DNA of 64,000 nucleotides from assembly GCA_015227615.1 (NCBI GenBank), contig JAALGZ010000007.1, positions 558,001-622,000 of the forward strand. Reading direction: 5' to 3'. The position numbers and the translations under genes were made by a program. How positions within the stretch are numbered: the first letter of the stretch is position 1; the number at the start of each line of letters is the position of its first letter. The notes under the pieces are model-generated. The model was not told the origin of the DNA, made no database searches, and saw only the letters and a program-made list of their open reading frames with translations. The stretch is from Labyrinthula sp. Ha (Eukaryota; Sar; Bigyra; Labyrinthulida; Labyrinthulaceae). Positions 10,927 through 22,167 of this stretch are shown here, piece after piece.

Positions 10927-13818
10927 ATGTTCTTCGATGGAAAATTGAACTCTCGAAAAAATATAAGTAACCGTGGAGTTGCATCTAGGAGAGTGAATCG
11001 AAGAGACCTCAGGCACAGAGTAAAAAAGCGACATTTGGATAAGAAGAAAAATGAATTTATGGAGAAGTTTGCTTTGAAGCTCCAGAGCTGGTATCGTCGG
11101 TGGAAAAGCAACATTGAAACCCGCAAGCGTGTGCACGAAGAGTTTCTCCGTCTAGCTAATGACCTCGAAAATGCGAACCCTAAAAATTTTTTACATTTCA
11201 TAAGGGGGCTAAACTTTTGCTTCAGAGAGAACAAGGATGCAGAACTCAATTCCCAGTTCTGCCGTAGAGTTCTTGATTTAAATGACACACACCGTGTTAA
11301 GACAAGCCTCTTGGACAAAGATAATCGCCACTTATTATTTCAATTCCTCAATATTTGTTTTTTTTATGGAGCCAAAGAAGAAAGTTTGTTTAACATGTCC
11401 ACGTCTTTGTTAGTTTCGGCAATGTCATCTATGAATCAAGACTCCAGGGAATATTACTTTACTTATTTCTTTTACACCCGAGTCAGAAGTACTTTTAAGC
11501 AGAAGGGGTGTCCTTTGTATAATTTTTTGATTATATCCGATAAAACAACTCCTGCCCTAAGCTGTTTTTACTCCCCGATATTCTCTACATTTGACTCTGA
11601 AACACAGAGCAAAATTTGTAGTTACTATCTGTTGTCAAGCGAGTTGGAGGAGAAAGACTTTGACTTTCATGAGTCATCCACTCGTTTTAAAATTTTGTCA
11701 CAATTTAGTTTGGACAATGAACTCCCGTTTGAAAGAGCAAATGAGGTTTTGGTGAGTTTTCTTCAGGGAGCTAAGGCACACTTGACATCAAATAAGCTTG
11801 TAGAAAAAGTTTGGAAAACGACCTACTTGTACCTTAAGCATTTTCTTCAAGACCTCAAAGAAAGTACAGGAACGACATTGTTAAAAGCATTAACCGACAG
11901 GAAATTTATCATGGATTCCTTGAGCACATTAGTACAAAATGCTGTTGGAAGATCTTATTATGTCTCTATTGGCTTAAAACATCTGCTACTAACTCAGGAG
12001 CTTGTACGGGAACTTAGATCGCCTTCACTTAATGATTTGTCCGCTGATTTTCAAGAAATTATGATTGCGTTAGCTTTTTCTAAGCAAAGATTCAAAGATT
12101 ATCATGTTTTACAATATTGTTGGGAGCTCTTAAGAAATCTAGAACCTCAAGACCAAGAGCAGGAGAAGGAATATTTTCTAGTTTTTGCACTTGTATCTGG
12201 AATGACGTATCTTTATTTTAAGACACTTCCAGATGAAGTATTAAGCTCCGCCGAATCGGGTTTGTCTAAAGAGGTACTCTTATGGATCCCCGAGGCTACA
12301 AAGCAGCTCTTATCAAATTCACTTTCAGAGAATACCTCAAGCCTATATCGTGCACATCCTTCCTATGAAAGAAACCTGGTATCATTTTTCCAACTACTTC
12401 AGCAAATTAATACGAGGCAAAGTATCTTTAACCAGTTTTCTTGGTTGTTTAAGCCTTTGCAGGAGTTGGATCTAGAACTCCTTGCATCAGACATAATTCT
12501 TAATGAACAAAATGTTGATTTTGATGGAGATGAAGAGGAGGAGGAACCACAAGGGCGGTTTGAGGATTTGGCCAATGTGAAGATAATATTCTCTAAGTTA
12601 CCGTTCACAATATCATTTAATCAGAGAATAGCAATCCTTGTTCGCTTACAGGAGCGAGAAAAGAAAAATATCTCTTCGCAAGTTAATCCCTTTGCCATTA
12701 ATGGTTTTGATAGATTTTCCTCGCGTAATCGTATGCGAAACCTTACCTTGAAGGTACAGAGAGGTAATGTATTCCAATCTGCTTTCGAACAAATATATTT
12801 AAAAAATACTAGCCTGAAGGAAAAGTTCAAAATTATCTTTATAAGCGAGAGCGGAGACCCAGAGAGTGGAATTGACGGAGGAGGTTTATTTAAAGAGTTC
12901 ATGGTATCTTTTTTTGATGATGTGTTTAAATCTGAAGAGTACAGCTACCTTTGGAGAACGAATGATCAAAATGAGATTTTTCCTAGTTCCACGCCGAGAA
13001 CTAGATCTCGACAAGCCCTCCAGCAGTATTCATTTGTTGGTGAAATGTTAGGAAAGGCCTTGTTTGAAGGAATTTTAGTCGCACCAACTTTTGCCCCATT
13101 CTTTTTGAATATAATTGTAGGTCGAATAAATGGAATAAATGACTTGAAGTCCAGAGATAGACAAGTATACGAAAACGTTTTGTCTATCAAAAATATGACA
13201 GCAGAAGAAATTCTATCGCTTGACTTATATTTTGAGGTGACAACTGAGGATGGAAGAGTAATTTCGCTTAAAAGAGGTGTGACAGAAAGTCTGCAAGTGA
13301 CCGCAGAAAATAAGTTTGAGTACATCAGTCGCCTTTGCCACTATCTTACAAATAAAGAGATATCAGCTGAAACAGAGGCTTTCGTTCGAGGATTCTATGA
13401 GGTAATTCAGTCGCAAGTTGTGCAAATGTTTTCAGGTCAGGAGCTGCAACTCCTTATAGGAGGATCAAAGAAAGGATATTCTATTAGTGATTTAAAAGCT
13501 GCCACAAAATATTCTGGAGGGTATTTCATTGAAGACGAGTACATAAAGAACTTCTGGGATATTGTGAATAACTTTGATCGCACCCAAAAGGATAGATTTT
13601 TGCATTTTGTGACCAGTTGCCCACGCCCACCGCTAAGAGGCTTTGACACCCTTAATCCACCTTTCACAGTCTATGAAGTGCTGAATGCAAGTGATAGACT
13701 CCCCACGGCAAGTACCTGTGTAAACCTACTGAAACTTCCAAGATATGGATCGAAAGAAACTCTGAGGGAAAAGCTTTTGTTTGCCATTGAACAAACTCAA
13801 GGGTTTGGTCTCTCTTGA
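10927..13818 (+). CDS. UBE3C: UBE3C/Hul5-type HECT E3 ubiquitin ligase
   Basis: HECT ligases take ubiquitin from an E2 onto a cysteine and pass it to substrate. The UBE3C/Hul5 group works at the proteasome, extending chains on hard-to-degrade substrates. The 963-residue protein starts MFFDGKLNSRK, close to the human UBE3C start MFSFEGDFKTRPK, so I use the ATG at 10927 rather than an upstream TTG. An IQ-like basic helix lies at about residues 48-68 (KLQSWYRRWK), as in UBE3C. The HECT domain fills roughly the last 340 residues, with GIDGGGLFKEFM and the catalytic cysteine at 931 in LPTASTCVNLLKLP; the C-terminal FGLS matches the family's FELS end. It is slightly shorter than the human protein (1083). 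There is no intron, and it faces the next gene with an 83 nt gap. Confidence 0.95.
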   Translation: MFFDGKLNSRKNISNRGVASRRVNRRDLRHRVKKRHLDKKKNEFMEKFALKLQSWYRRWKSNIETRKRVHEEFLRLANDLENANPKNFLHFIRGLNFCFRENKDAELNSQFCRRVLDLNDTHRVKTSLLDKDNRHLLFQFLNICFFYGAKEESLFNMSTSLLVSAMSSMNQDSREYYFTYFFYTRVRSTFKQKGCPLYNFLIISDKTTPALSCFYSPIFSTFDSETQSKICSYYLLSSELEEKDFDFHESSTRFKILSQFSLDNELPFERANEVLVSFLQGAKAHLTSNKLVEKVWKTTYLYLKHFLQDLKESTGTTLLKALTDRKFIMDSLSTLVQNAVGRSYYVSIGLKHLLLTQELVRELRSPSLNDLSADFQEIMIALAFSKQRFKDYHVLQYCWELLRNLEPQDQEQEKEYFLVFALVSGMTYLYFKTLPDEVLSSAESGLSKEVLLWIPEATKQLLSNSLSENTSSLYRAHPSYERNLVSFFQLLQQINTRQSIFNQFSWLFKPLQELDLELLASDIILNEQNVDFDGDEEEEEPQGRFEDLANVKIIFSKLPFTISFNQRIAILVRLQEREKKNISSQVNPFAINGFDRFSSRNRMRNLTLKVQRGNVFQSAFEQIYLKNTSLKEKFKIIFISESGDPESGIDGGGLFKEFMVSFFDDVFKSEEYSYLWRTNDQNEIFPSSTPRTRSRQALQQYSFVGEMLGKALFEGILVAPTFAPFFLNIIVGRINGINDLKSRDRQVYENVLSIKNMTAEEILSLDLYFEVTTEDGRVISLKRGVTESLQVTAENKFEYISRLCHYLTNKEISAETEAFVRGFYEVIQSQVVQMFSGQELQLLIGGSKKGYSISDLKAATKYSGGYFIEDEYIKNFWDIVNNFDRTQKDRFLHFVTSCPRPPLRGFDTLNPPFTVYEVLNASDRLPTASTCVNLLKLPRYGSKETLREKLLFAIEQTQGFGLS

Positions 13819-13901
13819 ACTTTCGATACCCAGTTCCTTTAGTCAAGTTGAACATTGCCCTACGAATACTTGAGGAGACTACCTGCTACAGTAAAAACAA
13901 A

Positions 13902-15461
13902 TCAAGTTAACTTTGCTACCAAAACGGGAACGTATGTATAGCAGAATGCCAAAGTAGCAGTTGGGATTATATCTGTAAAGGGTAATAGTTCTTCCATGAA
14001 ATTAAGGACAGTGAAAAATTGGTTTCCAAACAGTTGTTGCACCAAGAAGGCAGATATAGGGCTCCATAAAACATCAGCACCTTCACCAAGCAGGGGCAAA
14101 GAAAAACTGGCAACACCTATGAAGTCAATCAGAACTGCTGCACACAACTTAAATAAAACTGTTCTCAGCTGTTCGTTCATTTCTGCAGCCCCTGACGAAG
14201 GAGCTACAACTTCTCGTAGAACTAATCTAAAACTCTTTTCCTGATCAGGAGTCTCTTCATTTGTTTCGGTTCTTACAGCAGTCTCAACTCGTGTCAGTAT
14301 TTCCCAAGCTTGCTTTGTTTTTGGTTGTTTCCACAACAAAATTGACATGCCATCATCGAGTCTCATGATTTTTCTAAGATTCAGAAGACCTTGACCTAAT
14401 TCAATAAGGGCAAAGGGAAAGAGAAAAGTTAAGTATTTTTGTACCGCATGACTCCTTCCAAAGATTATTTGCTCCAAGAGGAGATACACGGCTGATGCAA
14501 ATGTAGGGATTTCAGAGAGAAAGGAAACAAGGAAAGAAACATTTTTGGGTGGAACAAATTGTTGCAAGGAAATTGATGGTTTACGGAGCTCAACTTTTCC
14601 CAAGGTTTCTTCAACTGGTATATCCTCAACTTCTGCAATCAAGTTTTCAATTTTATTGGTTTCTGTTGTGACGTTTTGTTCAGACGACTTAAGAAAAGAG
14701 GGAAGCTGATATCCAAGCAAAGAAGATATTGAAACTGATATCTCTGTTGATGCAAATACTCCAAAGAAGATACCAAAATAAATTTGCGAAGCCTTTAACC
14801 AAGTTTCCCCATCTACATTTCGGAAAAAATGCAAAGAAAGATTCAACAATATGTTCGGAACAAGGAAAAAGAACTTTTGAATAAATAGAGATTTTGAATT
14901 TGTGAACCACAAAGTTTCTAGAATAATTAAAAGAAGCCTTTCAGTTTTTCTATACCTATAGTTGTGAAGCAACAACAGTACAAGAGAAATTAACCCAAGA
15001 AAAAAGCTATTTGGATTTGCTTCTGTAACATCATTTTGCTCTTGAAGAGACATGAAATAAAGTTCACTATTCCTTAAATAATTTTTTTGATTCTTTACCT
15101 TCAACAAAGTTAAGAGTAAAGGTAGAACATAAAAGCTGAGAACGATTAAGTAGAGAGGAATGGAGTAGATTGTGTCTCGTGCGAAGGTGTAAAAAGAGTC
15201 GACAACGGAGAAAAAGTTTTTTTCGAGATTAAATAATTGCATAAAATGTTTTATCCTTTTAGCACCCACTAGAAAAGTAGAAATTGTAATTGTAAGTGTC
15301 GCAAAGATTGCTGTTGCATTTTGTACTGCAACAATGAAAACAAGGAAAAACGTCGATAACAGGCCAAAGAAGAAGTTGAAATCTAATAAGAGGTATAGAA
15401 TTGTTGAAATAAATGCAGCAGAAGATCCAACACTGGCCCCGAAGAGTATAGTTTTACTCAT
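13902..15461 (-). CDS. Polytopic membrane protein with a conserved-looking C-terminal module, function unknown
   Basis: The 519-residue protein has many hydrophobic segments: two near the N-terminus, several between about residues 95 and 260, and two or three near the C-terminus. A charged, probably soluble loop lies around residues 262-295, and another (KTKQAWEI to EKSFRLV) around 385-420. The last 80 residues contain regularly spaced glycine/proline/acidic positions (LLGEGADVLWSPISAFL, then EELLPFTDIIPTATLAF). These look like a conserved motif and resemble uncharacterised algal and protist membrane proteins I recall only vaguely. No transporter signature is seen, and there is no obvious cleaved signal peptide. 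The ATG at 15461 is the only sensible start. It converges on UBE3C. Confidence 0.85.
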   Translation of the reverse strand: MSKTILFGASVGSSAAFISTILYLLLDFNFFFGLLSTFFLVFIVAVQNATAIFATLTITISTFLVGAKRIKHFMQLFNLEKNFFSVVDSFYTFARDTIYSIPLYLIVLSFYVLPLLLTLLKVKNQKNYLRNSELYFMSLQEQNDVTEANPNSFFLGLISLVLLLLHNYRYRKTERLLLIILETLWFTNSKSLFIQKFFFLVPNILLNLSLHFFRNVDGETWLKASQIYFGIFFGVFASTEISVSISSLLGYQLPSFLKSSEQNVTTETNKIENLIAEVEDIPVEETLGKVELRKPSISLQQFVPPKNVSFLVSFLSEIPTFASAVYLLLEQIIFGRSHAVQKYLTFLFPFALIELGQGLLNLRKIMRLDDGMSILLWKQPKTKQAWEILTRVETAVRTETNEETPDQEKSFRLVLREVVAPSSGAAEMNEQLRTVLFKLCAAVLIDFIGVASFSLPLLGEGADVLWSPISAFLVQQLFGNQFFTVLNFMEELLPFTDIIPTATLAFCYTYVPVLVAKLT

Positions 15462-15839
15462 TTTGCAATTCTTGTATAAATTACCGGGAGTGTCTCAAAT
15501 AGGATGACCTTGTCAATTTGCAGTAATGCCATATCCTACTGTTGGTTTCGTATGGACTTCAGCTATGGGCAGAATAAGCTGCAACATAGAGGTCGGAAAA
15601 GAAATGAATATGCAACATCATCTAGGAATTTGCTATATAAAAACAATAAGGGAGCTTTAGTTTCTTATTTTGAATGCATACATTCTCAGTATCATGCTTT
15701 TCACATGTTTGACTATTATTTTTGTGGTTACAAAGTGTTATAACCAAGAGTTCAATTATTAGTATTACTTACGAATAAGCTTTGCCTTCTGATAAGGAAA
15801 TACAAGAAAATATTGGCTTATAAGTTGCATATGAATATA

Positions 15840-16060
15840 TGCGGAAGGACTGGGTAGCTCAAAAGGCTATTTCTAAAGTAGAGGGTAAGCAAAGTCGTCT
15901 CCAACCAGGAAGGCGATGATCCTTCACCGCTTCTTTAGCGGCTGCAAAAACGCTCACTTTGTTTGCAGAGTTATGGATTTCATTATTTAATAACAGATTA
16001 AAGTATAAAATGGAGTAAAATTTACTTTCCTGTTGTATATTAAAAATTTATTTAGGGACT
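15840..16060 (-). other. GC-richer island: candidate small gene or structured RNA
   Basis: Unlike its surroundings this segment has balanced base use. On the minus strand a frame without a usable ATG reads protein-like residues (VSVFAAAKEAVKDHRLPGW) and then stops. A second frame starts with ATG near 15977 and could continue through a 28 nt GTGAGC...AAG interval to give a roughly 45-residue peptide. The plus strand can fold two hairpins, CCGCT-TCTTT-AGCGG and CTGCAAA...TTTGCAG. Coding and RNA readings are both possible and I cannot choose. Confidence 0.25.
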
Positions 16061-18170
16061 GGTAATACCTAAAGAAGTTTTCACGTTTCTACCGTAGTCT
16101 CTTACCTGAAAATTTAAATCTGAAGTTTAATGAATATTTCTTATCTTAAAATATGAAAAAATTTACTGATTTACCGTTTTTTATCTGTTCAAATTATGAA
16201 GCCTACCAGATAACTACAACGTGATTCACAACCTCAGTGAGAGAAGCTTTTGCCATTTATTGCAATATTCTAACTGCCTTTCCAGATTTCAATATTGAAT
16301 TATATGAGATAAAGTTTCAAAAGCAAGTTTACAGGTTTATGCTTCATAAATACTATTATAAAACCAAAAATTTTCATTGTGCTTCGTGAAAACATTCTAC
16401 TATCATATACCGATTCAACCCACTTCTGAGAAGTTCAGAAAGTTGTTCCTAATTTCAATAACCAACTTAAGAAGCTTAACAATGCTAATGCGATTTATTT
16501 AAGTTAGTAATAGCAGAATCACAATTCGATTCATAATGATTTTTAATAAAATTACATGGCTAAGTTTCCCATGCAATGTTAACTATAGGGGCATAAGGCA
16601 ACGACAATATTTGTTTAGTACAACAAAAAACGCGTACCTGACATTTGCAATGATACGTATCCACAAACCCAGAAAAGGTTATTGGTTTATTAGAATTTCC
16701 TCCTAAGTATTGAACCATACTGAAATTCTACAGTCACTAGCTCTTTATGATTACCCAAACCTAAAAGAAAAGGTTGTTCTTATCATAGAAAATGCTTAAA
16801 CAGTTGCGCCCTGAGTTCGTTCTAAATTGTCTTAATTACCTCAATTTAACAAACCCTGTCTCCCTTGAAAACTCCGATGAAGTTTTAACCATAGCCTATT
16901 TAACCATCCCATACCTAGCTAGACACAAGATTTATTAAGAAAAGTACAAAATTGAACCAAAATGCATATGATTTTTTTGCAAGTCGGGTTCTTTAGTTAC
17001 AACTTGTTTCTAGAAAGTATAGTGCCTACCTTGTGACTATGAGAAATTTTGCTGTTATTTAGTGTCTATTACTTAAAGCTAAGTGACTGATAATTAGAGC
17101 CAGAATCTTATGTATGAGATGATCTTCTAAAGACAGCAATGTAAAACAAAATCCTAAACTAAAACGGAGCTGCTTATAACTGGCCTAGAGTGCTTTCTAG
17201 AATTCAGCAAAAGCTGTAGTGGATGAATCACTATAAAAAGTTTGGACTTTGTTGTAAAGTTTTGTTGTAAATTGACGCATGAAGTTCTATCTTACGATGC
17301 ATCATACCTCTAGAAAGAGAAAAGCGCATCCTACCTCCCTTAGAATCAAGAGTTTAAAGGGGACTTTATGTTAATAGCCCATTTTCTTCACCCTTAGAAA
17401 GGACTAGATAATTTCTTAGAATATAGTAGCAACTGTAAGTAACATTAGGCAACTGAGCTTTTTCATAAACATGTAATCCAACTTAGCCCTAGATATATAC
17501 CTACTAAATAATAATGTAGTATAATAAAATAATACTTTGGACCTACAAATAAAATGTACAATAATTTGCCATATATCTTGATGTTGAATGCAATAATACT
17601 TTCTTCGGCATTATTATATTACATAGAACAGTCAACATATAAAATTTACCTCCAAGTCATAGATACACGAATATTTGTATTTCCTTTATATGCGCTTATA
17701 AACTTAGTTCAAGTCATACTCTGGCTTAGTGAAAGGCTCACAGTAGTTGAACAAATAAGGTTTTGCCCGAGTATATCACATATCCCTTTACTGGGAGTCA
17801 GTTTTAATAATATTTTTCAATCCTTAAGTGATAATTGTATTTGTTCTGATTATCAATGATAAAAATCGAGTTTTGATCCTTATCAAATGCTTCTTTTTAG
17901 TTCTGATTATCAATTAACTGTACACAATTGTTCGAAATGGCTTTATCATTAACAAGGATTTTCAATAAGAAAAATAGAGGGGAAAATGCTGAGAAAACCT
18001 TAAAAAATCAACTCCTACCACTAACCCTTATGAAGAACCTACATAATTTCTTTGAAAACTTTTTTCATTCAAAATGCAACAGCACTTTTTAGAGTCTTGA
18101 TATTTATCAGAAAATAGTTGACATTACACAAAAATTGTAGTAACAAGATCAGATACATTTTATTTTATTT

Positions 18171-18214
18171 TATTAGCTTAGACTCATGAGTATTAGCTTA
18201 GACTCATGAGTATT
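18171..18214. repeat. 20 bp tandem duplication
   Basis: TATTAGCTTAGACTCATGAG occurs twice in direct succession, followed by the first bases of a third copy. It is preceded by a TTTTATTTTATTTTATTAG run. This looks like a recent slippage or duplication event in spacer DNA. Confidence 0.9.
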
Positions 18215-19645
18215 ACCTCCTCGTTAGTGCTTACTGATAAACTCTGTTACCAGCATTACTGGACTTGCTACGCATAGTATAAATATTTAGTTTTGATGCC
18301 ACGCTAAAAGCAATCAAGGTTATTTCTACCTCAAAGAGCATGATAACTAAAGCCAATTTAGAGGCATTTTTAATGAATTATAGGTGCAAAATCACTTAGT
18401 ATGTGGTAATATAGTTAACTAGTACCTGGTTTGACCTTGTCTTTGAAGATTTTGGTGCTTTCATTTTTATTCGCTGCTGCAATTGTACCAATAAGGTCCT
18501 CTCATGCCGCACGAAATCCACTACGGAAGATAACCCCTTTTTCTGGTGATAGTTGAGTCGATGGAGTTGAAGACTCTAGACTATGGATGTCAATGTATTC
18601 TTTAAAACGCAACACTAGTGATTCGACTAGATTATAAACATCTCATAGCCGACAAACGTTATTGGGATTTTGTTATTAGGGCAGAAACTGAGGTATATGT
18701 TAGTCTTACTCTACCAGCTCTCTATCCTTAAGGAATCATGTATATTTTGGCCTCAAAGAATGCAAATCATTGTTAATTATCAACTAAAGTAATATTTAGA
18801 ACTAAAGGAAATGAGCTATAGCTTAATTAACTTCGGCAATTAACATGATTCATAATATCATTCATGTCGCTATGACCATGTTCTCATATCAGGCATCCAG
18901 CTGTTGAGAATTTACCATCTTCTGTAAATGAAGCTAATAAGCACACCGTTGAGACAGCAGGGCTATATTACTGTCAACGTTGTCTTTGTTTTTTGTACTA
19001 GTTCAGAAGAAAAGAATGATGAAAATATTGAGAGATCCTGTGCTAGTAGCTAATGGTTTCATGCCTTTCTGAAGACAAGTAGGAATTAAAATTTAGCAAC
19101 CATTCGGGGGAAATTGTTTCGAAGTTTTAAGAAGGATCTCAAAACTTACTAAAATGAACCCTTGACATCTCTAAGTAAATGAAGTTGGACTACAGCTAGA
19201 ATGCAAGTGGAAACATTTCCTGCAGCTATTACAAACTTGGCTACAAAGAAACATCAGAGTGCAGCCTTCAAAACTACCCCAGGATCATAAAAAGTATAAA
19301 AGGATGTATAGCAAAAATAAGAGTTTAAGAAAAACATTATTTCTCACAGTAATCTCTTGCAAAAGGTAAGACATTTTCAAAAACTGTATATATGAACAAG
19401 GAAAACCAAAGATCCACTTCCTCAGATAAGGTGTTTTAAGTTCTATATGTGCATCAGGTTCTAGCTTTTTTGGTTCCTTGAAACCAACACTATTAACCAA
19501 ATAATTAACCCTTACCCAGAAATGTGTTTTCACCTGCACACATTAGATATTTTAGTGAAATCAATTAATTGTACAAAGACTAAGAATTGCAGAAGATGCA
19601 AAATTTGCAAATTGATAACATGAAATAGATGTCCGTTAATCGTGA

Positions 19646-22093
19646 ATGCCAGAAAACACAGAAGATAAAAAAACGGAGAAAAATTGTTTCCCGATCGAGG
19701 GTTTTGATGAACTTGAACTGAAGGACTTTGAAAGTTTGAAACAAGAGTATGAGCATCTATATGAGGAGTATGAAAAATCAAAGGAACGTGAGGAGTTGCT
19801 AACTTCAAAAGCGAAAGAGCTTTCTGAAATCATTAGCAACAATGCAGTACGTCTTCAAAGTGCGATCAAGCTATCCCAGGAGGATCAAAATACAATTGAA
19901 ACATTGAAGAATGAGGTAAAGAAGGCTTGGGAGCTTCTGAACTTTTCAAATATTAAGGAAAAAGCATTTCAAGAAAAAAGCGAAAATATGGAGGCTGAGA
20001 ACGATCGCATGACAAGTCTTCTAGAACACGAGTTAGAGCTGAAAGCAGATCTCAAACGAACATTGGAGAGTTTGGATAGAGAAACTCAAGACCTTAGAGC
20101 AACAATTTCCCGAAAAGATGATCTACTTGCTAACAAGACAGAAGAGCATCAAGGCGCAATAAAAGAGATATCGTCCTTAACTACTACAATTGAAAAGAAC
20201 AATGAAGAGAAGAAAAAGTTATCAAAAACAATTGTTGACACAAAGCACATTTTGGAAAGGGAAAAGTGTCAAACGGAAAAGCTAAAAAAAGAACTTTCCA
20301 ATGCACAATCAAGTGTTGCATCAAAGAACCATGTTATTGAAAACCAAACCACGGTAATACAAAGAGTTGAGCATGAAAAAAACGCCTTATATAATGAGCT
20401 GAAGAAAGTTAGAGACCTAGAAGAAAAATTGAAACATAGTTTAGAGAGAATGACTCAAAGATCAAATAATTTAGAAACACAAACTCAAACTCTAGAAACA
20501 AAGTTAGAAGAAACAAAAACCAAAATCCTGGCTTACGAAAGGGAAATTAAACTTAAGGATGAGTTAATTACAACAAGGGAAAGAAGAGAAAAGGCAGCAA
20601 CGTTTAAAGTTGAAAAAGAAAAAGAGGTTTCAGTTAGACTTAAAGAAGAAATTGCGCAACTTAAGGGTGAAAGATCTGAGTTGCAAAACCAAGTTAGACG
20701 TCTTTCCAGTGATGTGGATGTTAAAGAAAAAGCTGCAGAAAATTCACAAGCTAATCTTGTGAAAGAAAAACAAAAGGTAACAACAGTTGAAAACCACGCA
20801 GCAAAGCTGAAAGAAAGACTTGGTGCGGCCACAGGAAAAGCTCGAATAGATCTTAGATGCATAAGAAATGTTGAGAATGAGTTAAGGGTAATGAGTAATA
20901 AATACGACACCTTGGAAAAACAATTATCAAGAGTAGAAAAGGAGAGAGAAGCTGCGAATGTTACAGCAAATGAGGCAAAAGAGAAATCATGGAAGTTAAC
21001 TGAAGAACTCAAAGCTAGGGAAAACCAAACTGTGCTTCAGCTAAAGAAAAATACAGAGTTAGAACTCAAACTACAAAAACAACAGAAGCTCTATGAACAA
21101 GCTCGCTCAGAAAGAAATTATTATTCCAAAAACCTTGTTGAATCTAGGGAAGCGGTTCAAGATCTGGAGAAAAAGATTGTTTTGTTGCAGCATCACACAG
21201 AGCAGCTTCGAGAAGAGATTTCATCTAAAGATAGAGCCTTAATAAAGGAGCACTTTGATATGAAGCAAGTTATAAATGCTAAGGATAAGACAAAAGTTGA
21301 GTTGTCGAAGATGCACAATTTGCTAGGAGCAAGCAAGAAAGTAGTTGTTTCACAGAATGGACAGATCAAGCAAATGGCTAAGATGGTAAGATGTCTTGAC
21401 CAAGATATGGCAGAACAGAAGCAGGAATATACCACTGTGTTGAATGAAAGGGAGATTCTGAGCACGCATCTCGTAAGGAGAAATGATGAAATTTTAATTC
21501 TAAACAATAAGAATAGGCTCTTGGAAAGCACAATTCAGAACTTAAACAGAAAGGTAAATGATAAAGAAAAAGATATCGAACACTTACAACTTACTTTGAA
21601 GGAAGCAAAACGGGAAATTGAGAAGAATAAAGATCTTAAAGTGAAACTAAGGGATTGCAGGAAAAAAATATATTCTCAGACAAAAGAGTTAAATCATGAG
21701 AGAAGTAAGGCTAAGGCTGTAGCAGACGAACTTGAAAACCATTTTAATGTTCATCGAATTCGCTTTTTGGATGACGAGAGTGATGTTCTACAACTCAAAG
21801 GACAAACCGCTCTTCTTCAGCGAGAAGTTCTGAACAAGAGACAAACGATAACAAATCTCGAAATGGAGCTTGAAGAAAACAAACAATTGAATAGTGCTCT
21901 CAAAGACAAGTTAGCAACTTTTAATAAGGTTGATTGGCATGAAGCAAGGAATTTAAAGAGGTTTGTATTGCGGAAAGGTTCTGAAGTAAGAGCTTTAACG
22001 GCGGAGATAAACATGCAGCAGCTCATTATTTCCAGTTTAAAAAGGGAAATAAAGGAATTCAAAAAAGCGGAAAATAGGTTTCTTCCAGAGTAG
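19646..22093 (+). CDS. CFAP58: CFAP58 (CCDC147)-like axonemal coiled-coil protein
   Basis: CFAP58 is a long coiled-coil protein needed for motile cilia and sperm flagella. This 815-residue product is almost entirely heptad-patterned helix, rich in Glu and Lys. That alone would not name it, but two family landmarks are present: THLVRRNDEILILNNK at about residue 606 (human: TQLVRRNDELALLYEK) and ELENHFNVHRIRFLDD at about 695 (human: ELENPMNVHRWRKLEG). The length is close to the human protein (about 870). The ATG at 19646 gives an acidic, non-coiled N-terminus, and no intron is needed. It ends 74 nt from the stop of the facing uL4 gene. Confidence 0.85.
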   Translation: MPENTEDKKTEKNCFPIEGFDELELKDFESLKQEYEHLYEEYEKSKEREELLTSKAKELSEIISNNAVRLQSAIKLSQEDQNTIETLKNEVKKAWELLNFSNIKEKAFQEKSENMEAENDRMTSLLEHELELKADLKRTLESLDRETQDLRATISRKDDLLANKTEEHQGAIKEISSLTTTIEKNNEEKKKLSKTIVDTKHILEREKCQTEKLKKELSNAQSSVASKNHVIENQTTVIQRVEHEKNALYNELKKVRDLEEKLKHSLERMTQRSNNLETQTQTLETKLEETKTKILAYEREIKLKDELITTRERREKAATFKVEKEKEVSVRLKEEIAQLKGERSELQNQVRRLSSDVDVKEKAAENSQANLVKEKQKVTTVENHAAKLKERLGAATGKARIDLRCIRNVENELRVMSNKYDTLEKQLSRVEKEREAANVTANEAKEKSWKLTEELKARENQTVLQLKKNTELELKLQKQQKLYEQARSERNYYSKNLVESREAVQDLEKKIVLLQHHTEQLREEISSKDRALIKEHFDMKQVINAKDKTKVELSKMHNLLGASKKVVVSQNGQIKQMAKMVRCLDQDMAEQKQEYTTVLNEREILSTHLVRRNDEILILNNKNRLLESTIQNLNRKVNDKEKDIEHLQLTLKEAKREIEKNKDLKVKLRDCRKKIYSQTKELNHERSKAKAVADELENHFNVHRIRFLDDESDVLQLKGQTALLQREVLNKRQTITNLEMELEENKQLNSALKDKLATFNKVDWHEARNLKRFVLRKGSEVRALTAEINMQQLIISSLKREIKEFKKAENRFLPE

Positions 22094-22167
22094 AGCTAAA
22101 CCTACTTCCAGAAGTGAAAAGAATATCTTAAGAAAGCAGTTCTTACCTGGGCTTAGAAGTTGTTTGC

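Larger units (their letters stand above)
15462..19645. other. 4.2 kb head-to-head intergenic region
   Basis: This lies between the 5' ends of the membrane-protein gene and CFAP58. It contains a richer-than-average island near 15.84-16.06 kb (separate entry), a 20 bp tandem duplication at 18171-18210 and AT-rich spacer. The largest ATG frame (17554-17859, 101 codons) is rich in Ile, Leu and Tyr, as translated AT-rich DNA would be. No tRNA, rRNA or transposase signature was found. Confidence 0.5.

Noticed and set aside
15840-15975. tRNA or spliceosomal snRNA in the GC-richer island
   Set aside because: No B-box or T-loop match and no U1, U2, U4, U5 or U6 landmark sequences.
17554-17859. 101-codon plus-strand frame
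   Set aside because: Rich in Ile, Leu, Tyr and Ser as translated AT-rich DNA would be; no motif; frames this long are expected by chance in this much spacer.
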